From an uncultured Bacteroides sp. (GTDB lineage Bacteria; Bacteroidota; Bacteroidia; Bacteroidales; Bacteroidaceae): a DNA stretch of 8,219 nucleotides. Positions 6,704-8,219 of the stretch are shown piece after piece. The stretch spans positions 1 through 8,219 of the forward strand of contig USSR01000287.1 in NCBI GenBank assembly GCA_900557355.1. Reading direction: 5' to 3'. The notes below the pieces were generated by a model that ran no database searches, was not told the DNA's origin, and saw only the letters and a list, made by a program, of their open reading frames with translations. The number at the start of each line of letters is the position of its first letter. Positions within the stretch are counted from its first letter, which is position 1. A program made the translations under genes and the position numbers.

Positions 6704-7428
6704 TTATCGTATTGATTGAGTAATGAAACGTGCGATATAGTTTAGTTCCATCAGGAATCGGGTAATGTTATTCAGTAGAGCATTTTTGAGCAATCGTTCA
6801 TTGTAACGCCCAGTTATACCCGTGAAAGCAAAATTGTAGGGGTCTTTGGTCAACTCCTGTGCAAGGTCGCTCATCGCATCGGGCAATGTTTTTGTAAAGT
6901 TAGTCAGTGCCTTGCCCTGCCGCTCATAAAGGTCGGTGCTAATGAAATTGAGCAGCATACTACGACTCCAGCCGTTCTCCACCGTCTGGTGAACATAGAA
7001 CAGAGCTTTGTCTATATCGTCTTTCACTTTATCCATTATCAAGCAATGGTGTCTCCATGGGACTTCAAATATTCCACCAACTTGGTGGAATAATTCCGTT
7101 TCATTTTTTCCACCAAGTTGGTGGAAAGTTTTCAGAGCATCCTTATATAACAAATAAAACTTCCTACAATAGTAGATATTGCTCTTTGACAAACCAGCTG
7201 CATTGGGTATAGCTTCACGTAAATCTTTGCTCAATTGAGTGATAACACTTTCGCCCCAGCGTTCTTCTACGTGCAATTCAACAATGTCACGACCTAAAAG
7301 CCAGTTGAATTTCAACTGTTCCACATTTACTTTCACCGCTGCCTTTATTTGGCTTTGACGATAGCGACCGCAAAGGTCTTTCACCCATTGCAGTATTCTT
7401 TATCAAGTATGTTTATTGACTTGTTCAT
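6704..7428 (-). pseudogene. DUF1016/YhcG-family gene, frameshifted and lacking its nuclease domain
   Basis: The open frame from a GTG at 7384 encodes 226 residues of the DUF1016 N-terminal region: YRQSQIKAAVKVNVEQLKFN, then WLLGRDIVELHVEERWGESV, LSKSNIYYCRKFYLLY, IFEVPWRHHCLIMDKV and KDPYNFAFTG. Full-length relatives are about 350 residues with a C-terminal PD-(D/E)XK nuclease domain. Here homology stops after NITRFLMEL (about residue 214), so the nuclease is missing. The start is also damaged. An ATG at 7428 reads MNKSINILDKEYCNG and stops. Restoring one base near 7394 would join DKEY to QWVKDLCGRYRQSQ, as in intact relatives. The original start was thus probably 7428, six bases after the HsdS tail stop. 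DUF1016 genes often sit inside type I restriction loci. I judge this a decayed gene, although a 226-residue product from the GTG is possible. Confidence 0.82.
7072..7126. repeat. Pair of 19-base palindromes inside the DUF1016 remnant
   Basis: TTCCACCAACTTGGTGGAA (7072-7090) and TTCCACCAAGTTGGTGGAA (7108-7126) are each perfect 9-bp inverted repeats around one central base. They are exact reverse complements of each other. Their centres are 36 bases apart, keeping the reading frame. On the - strand they encode FHQLGG and FHQVGG, twelve residues apart, in a variable region just before the conserved VPWRHHC segment. Confidence 0.9.
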
Positions 7429-7434
7429 CGTAAT

Positions 7435-7665
7435 CTATAATACTTCAGTTGCGTTAATTTTTAGTTCTCCTGACATCAGCTTCGGGAGAAGTGTGTCGCG
7501 TAGAATTGTTAACCTAATACTTTCCTGATCATTTCTTAGTATTTGGTCGAAATGCGGTTTATTTATCTGCCTATTTTTGTAAAACAGATGATTCTTATTG
7601 TTATATGTATTGTATCTTATCCGCATTTTAATTAATGTTTTTACGATGAGATAGTTTTTTGTCAT
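7435..7665 (-). pseudogene. C-terminal tail of a type I restriction specificity subunit (HsdS) in a 76-codon ORF
   Basis: Residues 39-70 (about 7551-7456), FDQILRNDQESIRLT followed by ILRDTLLPKLMSGELKI, carry the well-known ending of HsdS proteins (LRDTLLPKLMSGEL). In a complete HsdS of about 400 residues this helix follows the second target recognition domain. Those domains are absent here. Residues 1-38 are Lys/Asn/Tyr-rich and show no HsdS character, so the ORF is a fusion of unrelated or degenerated sequence with a surviving tail. The stop (7435-7437) lies six bases before the inferred DUF1016 start at 7428, an operon-like spacing that supports descent from a type I restriction-modification locus. 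The fragment could not specify DNA binding by itself. Whether it is still translated is unclear, but a candidate promoter lies upstream. Confidence 0.78.
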
Positions 7666-7727
7666 TGTGATTAATGTTTATTTATGTACTCACTTTAAGT
7701 TCTTAGAAACTTTTAATGAGGTTGATG

Positions 7728-7735
7728 CAAAAGTA
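7728..7735 (-). promoter_or_regulatory. Candidate -7 promoter element upstream of the HsdS-tail ORF
   Basis: On the - strand the sequence is TACTTTTG followed by CAT, a full match to TAnnTTTG. It lies about 60 bases before the ATG at 7665. No TTG is present at the expected -33 position, so this is a half-supported promoter. Confidence 0.35.
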
Positions 7736-7836
7736 GAAAATAATTTCCATAGTGCTGTCGTACTTTAAATGAGAAGTAAATGTAGGCATTATTATTGATG
7801 TGATTGTTATAGTTGGAGTAAAATTTATTCTTTTGG

Positions 7837-7870
7837 TTGTTAGAATATGCAGAAACTCCTATTCTAACAA
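7837..7870. repeat. Perfect 11-bp inverted repeat downstream of the nuclease-domain gene
   Basis: TTGTTAGAATA (7837-7847) pairs with TATTCTAACAA (7860-7870) around a 12-base loop. It begins 23 bases past the end of the - strand gene at 7894. On that strand the T-run precedes the stem instead of following it, so it is not a classical terminator. It may still end or stabilise the transcript. The rest of 7666-7893 holds no gene that I can see. Confidence 0.6.
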
Positions 7871-7893
7871 AAAAATGATTTGCAATGAACATT

Positions 7894-8219
7894 CTAATGC
7901 AAGTTTAATACTTCGCTTAACTTATCTCCAATAATTTTCTTCTCATTACTACCGATAGTAGACAATCTTACCAACGGAATTCCGTACAACTCTAAAATAT
8001 GATCCTTTTTAATATCGCGTTCTGACTGACTTGTCCCCGATTTGTGGAATGTATAACCATCTGTTTCAATAGCCAATACCGGTTGTTTACTCACACGATT
8101 ATAAATTAGAAAATCAATATGAGTATTTATATTTGCAGCATATTTGCTTTCCTCTTCATTCAATAGAGAATAATCCTGAATCAACATATAGAGTGGTAAA
8201 TGGCAAATGATATTCAAAT
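7894..8219 (-). CDS. PD-(D/E)XK-type nuclease domain protein, C-terminal part
   Basis: The frame is open to the window edge. The TTG near 8217 is probably an internal codon, so the gene most likely begins outside. The visible 107 residues look like a restriction-endonuclease-like domain of the DUF2726/DUF559/Vsr-related kind: LNEEESKYAANINTHIDFLIYN, then KQPVLAIETDGYTFHKSG, SERDIKKDHILELYGIPLVR and LSTIGSNEKKII. D35 in HIDF and E51/D53 in AIETDG sit where such nucleases keep their metal-binding acids. The strand, motif and helix order matches. Such domains commonly form the C-terminus of large superfamily I helicase or AAA proteins in defence regions, which would suit the neighbouring restriction-modification remnants. 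That identity is inference, because the N-terminal part is not in the window. No frameshift is visible. Confidence 0.75.
   Translation of the reverse strand, partial: LNIICHLPLYMLIQDYSLLNEEESKYAANINTHIDFLIYNRVSKQPVLAIETDGYTFHKSGTSQSERDIKKDHILELYGIPLVRLSTIGSNEKKIIGDKLSEVLNLH

Noticed and set aside
7837..7870. Terminator for the nuclease-domain gene
   Set aside because: On the - strand the T-run lies before rather than after the stem, so it was kept only as an inverted repeat.

Overview
The window looks like a Bacteroides-type (Bacteroidales) chromosome. It is AT-rich. The left part carries a SusC/SusD pair followed by lipoproteins with DUF1735, GH18-like and LamG-like domains. The putative promoters fit the Bacteroidetes -33/-7 pattern (TTG, about 20 bases, TAnnTTTG). 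I cannot name the species from the sequence alone.

Left part (1-5948, all + strand): the end of a polysaccharide utilization locus. The order is susC (C-terminal end only), susD, a small GH18-like lipoprotein, a DUF1735 + GH18-like lipoprotein, and a DUF1735 + LamG-like lipoprotein. Gaps between genes are 12-62 bases. A strong stem-loop terminator at 5988-6026 follows the last gene. The layout resembles loci that capture N-glycans or related host glycans with surface endo-beta-N-acetylglucosaminidases. Here, however, both GH18-like proteins have lost the acidic residues of the DxxDxDxE motif, including the catalytic Glu. The part of the locus seen here therefore appears to bind and import glycan, and no active enzyme is visible.

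Middle part (5949-6703): a gene-free stretch of about 750 bases that is not empty. It holds two related copies (about 6235-6345 and 6523-6625) of what looks like a structured small RNA. Each copy has a long-range closing stem that ends in a U-tract, a GC-rich hairpin and a hairpin with a UNCG tetraloop. Base changes between the copies mostly preserve pairing. Bacteroides-like promoters precede copy A (about 6195-6226) and the leader of copy B (6398-6428). That leader contains three overlapping, mutually exclusive hairpins. I do not recognise the RNA family with certainty, and it is the most interesting item in the window.

Right part (6704-8219, all - strand): remains of a defence-type region. 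From right to left these are the C-terminal end of a PD-(D/E)XK-type nuclease domain protein (cut by the window edge), a tail fragment of a type I restriction specificity subunit (HsdS) at the end of a 76-codon ORF, and a DUF1016/YhcG-family gene. The DUF1016 gene is frameshifted near its start and has lost its C-terminal nuclease domain. It also contains two 19-base palindromes spaced 36 bases apart. The HsdS tail and DUF1016 remnant are only 6 bases apart, as expected of a former type I restriction-modification operon that has decayed.
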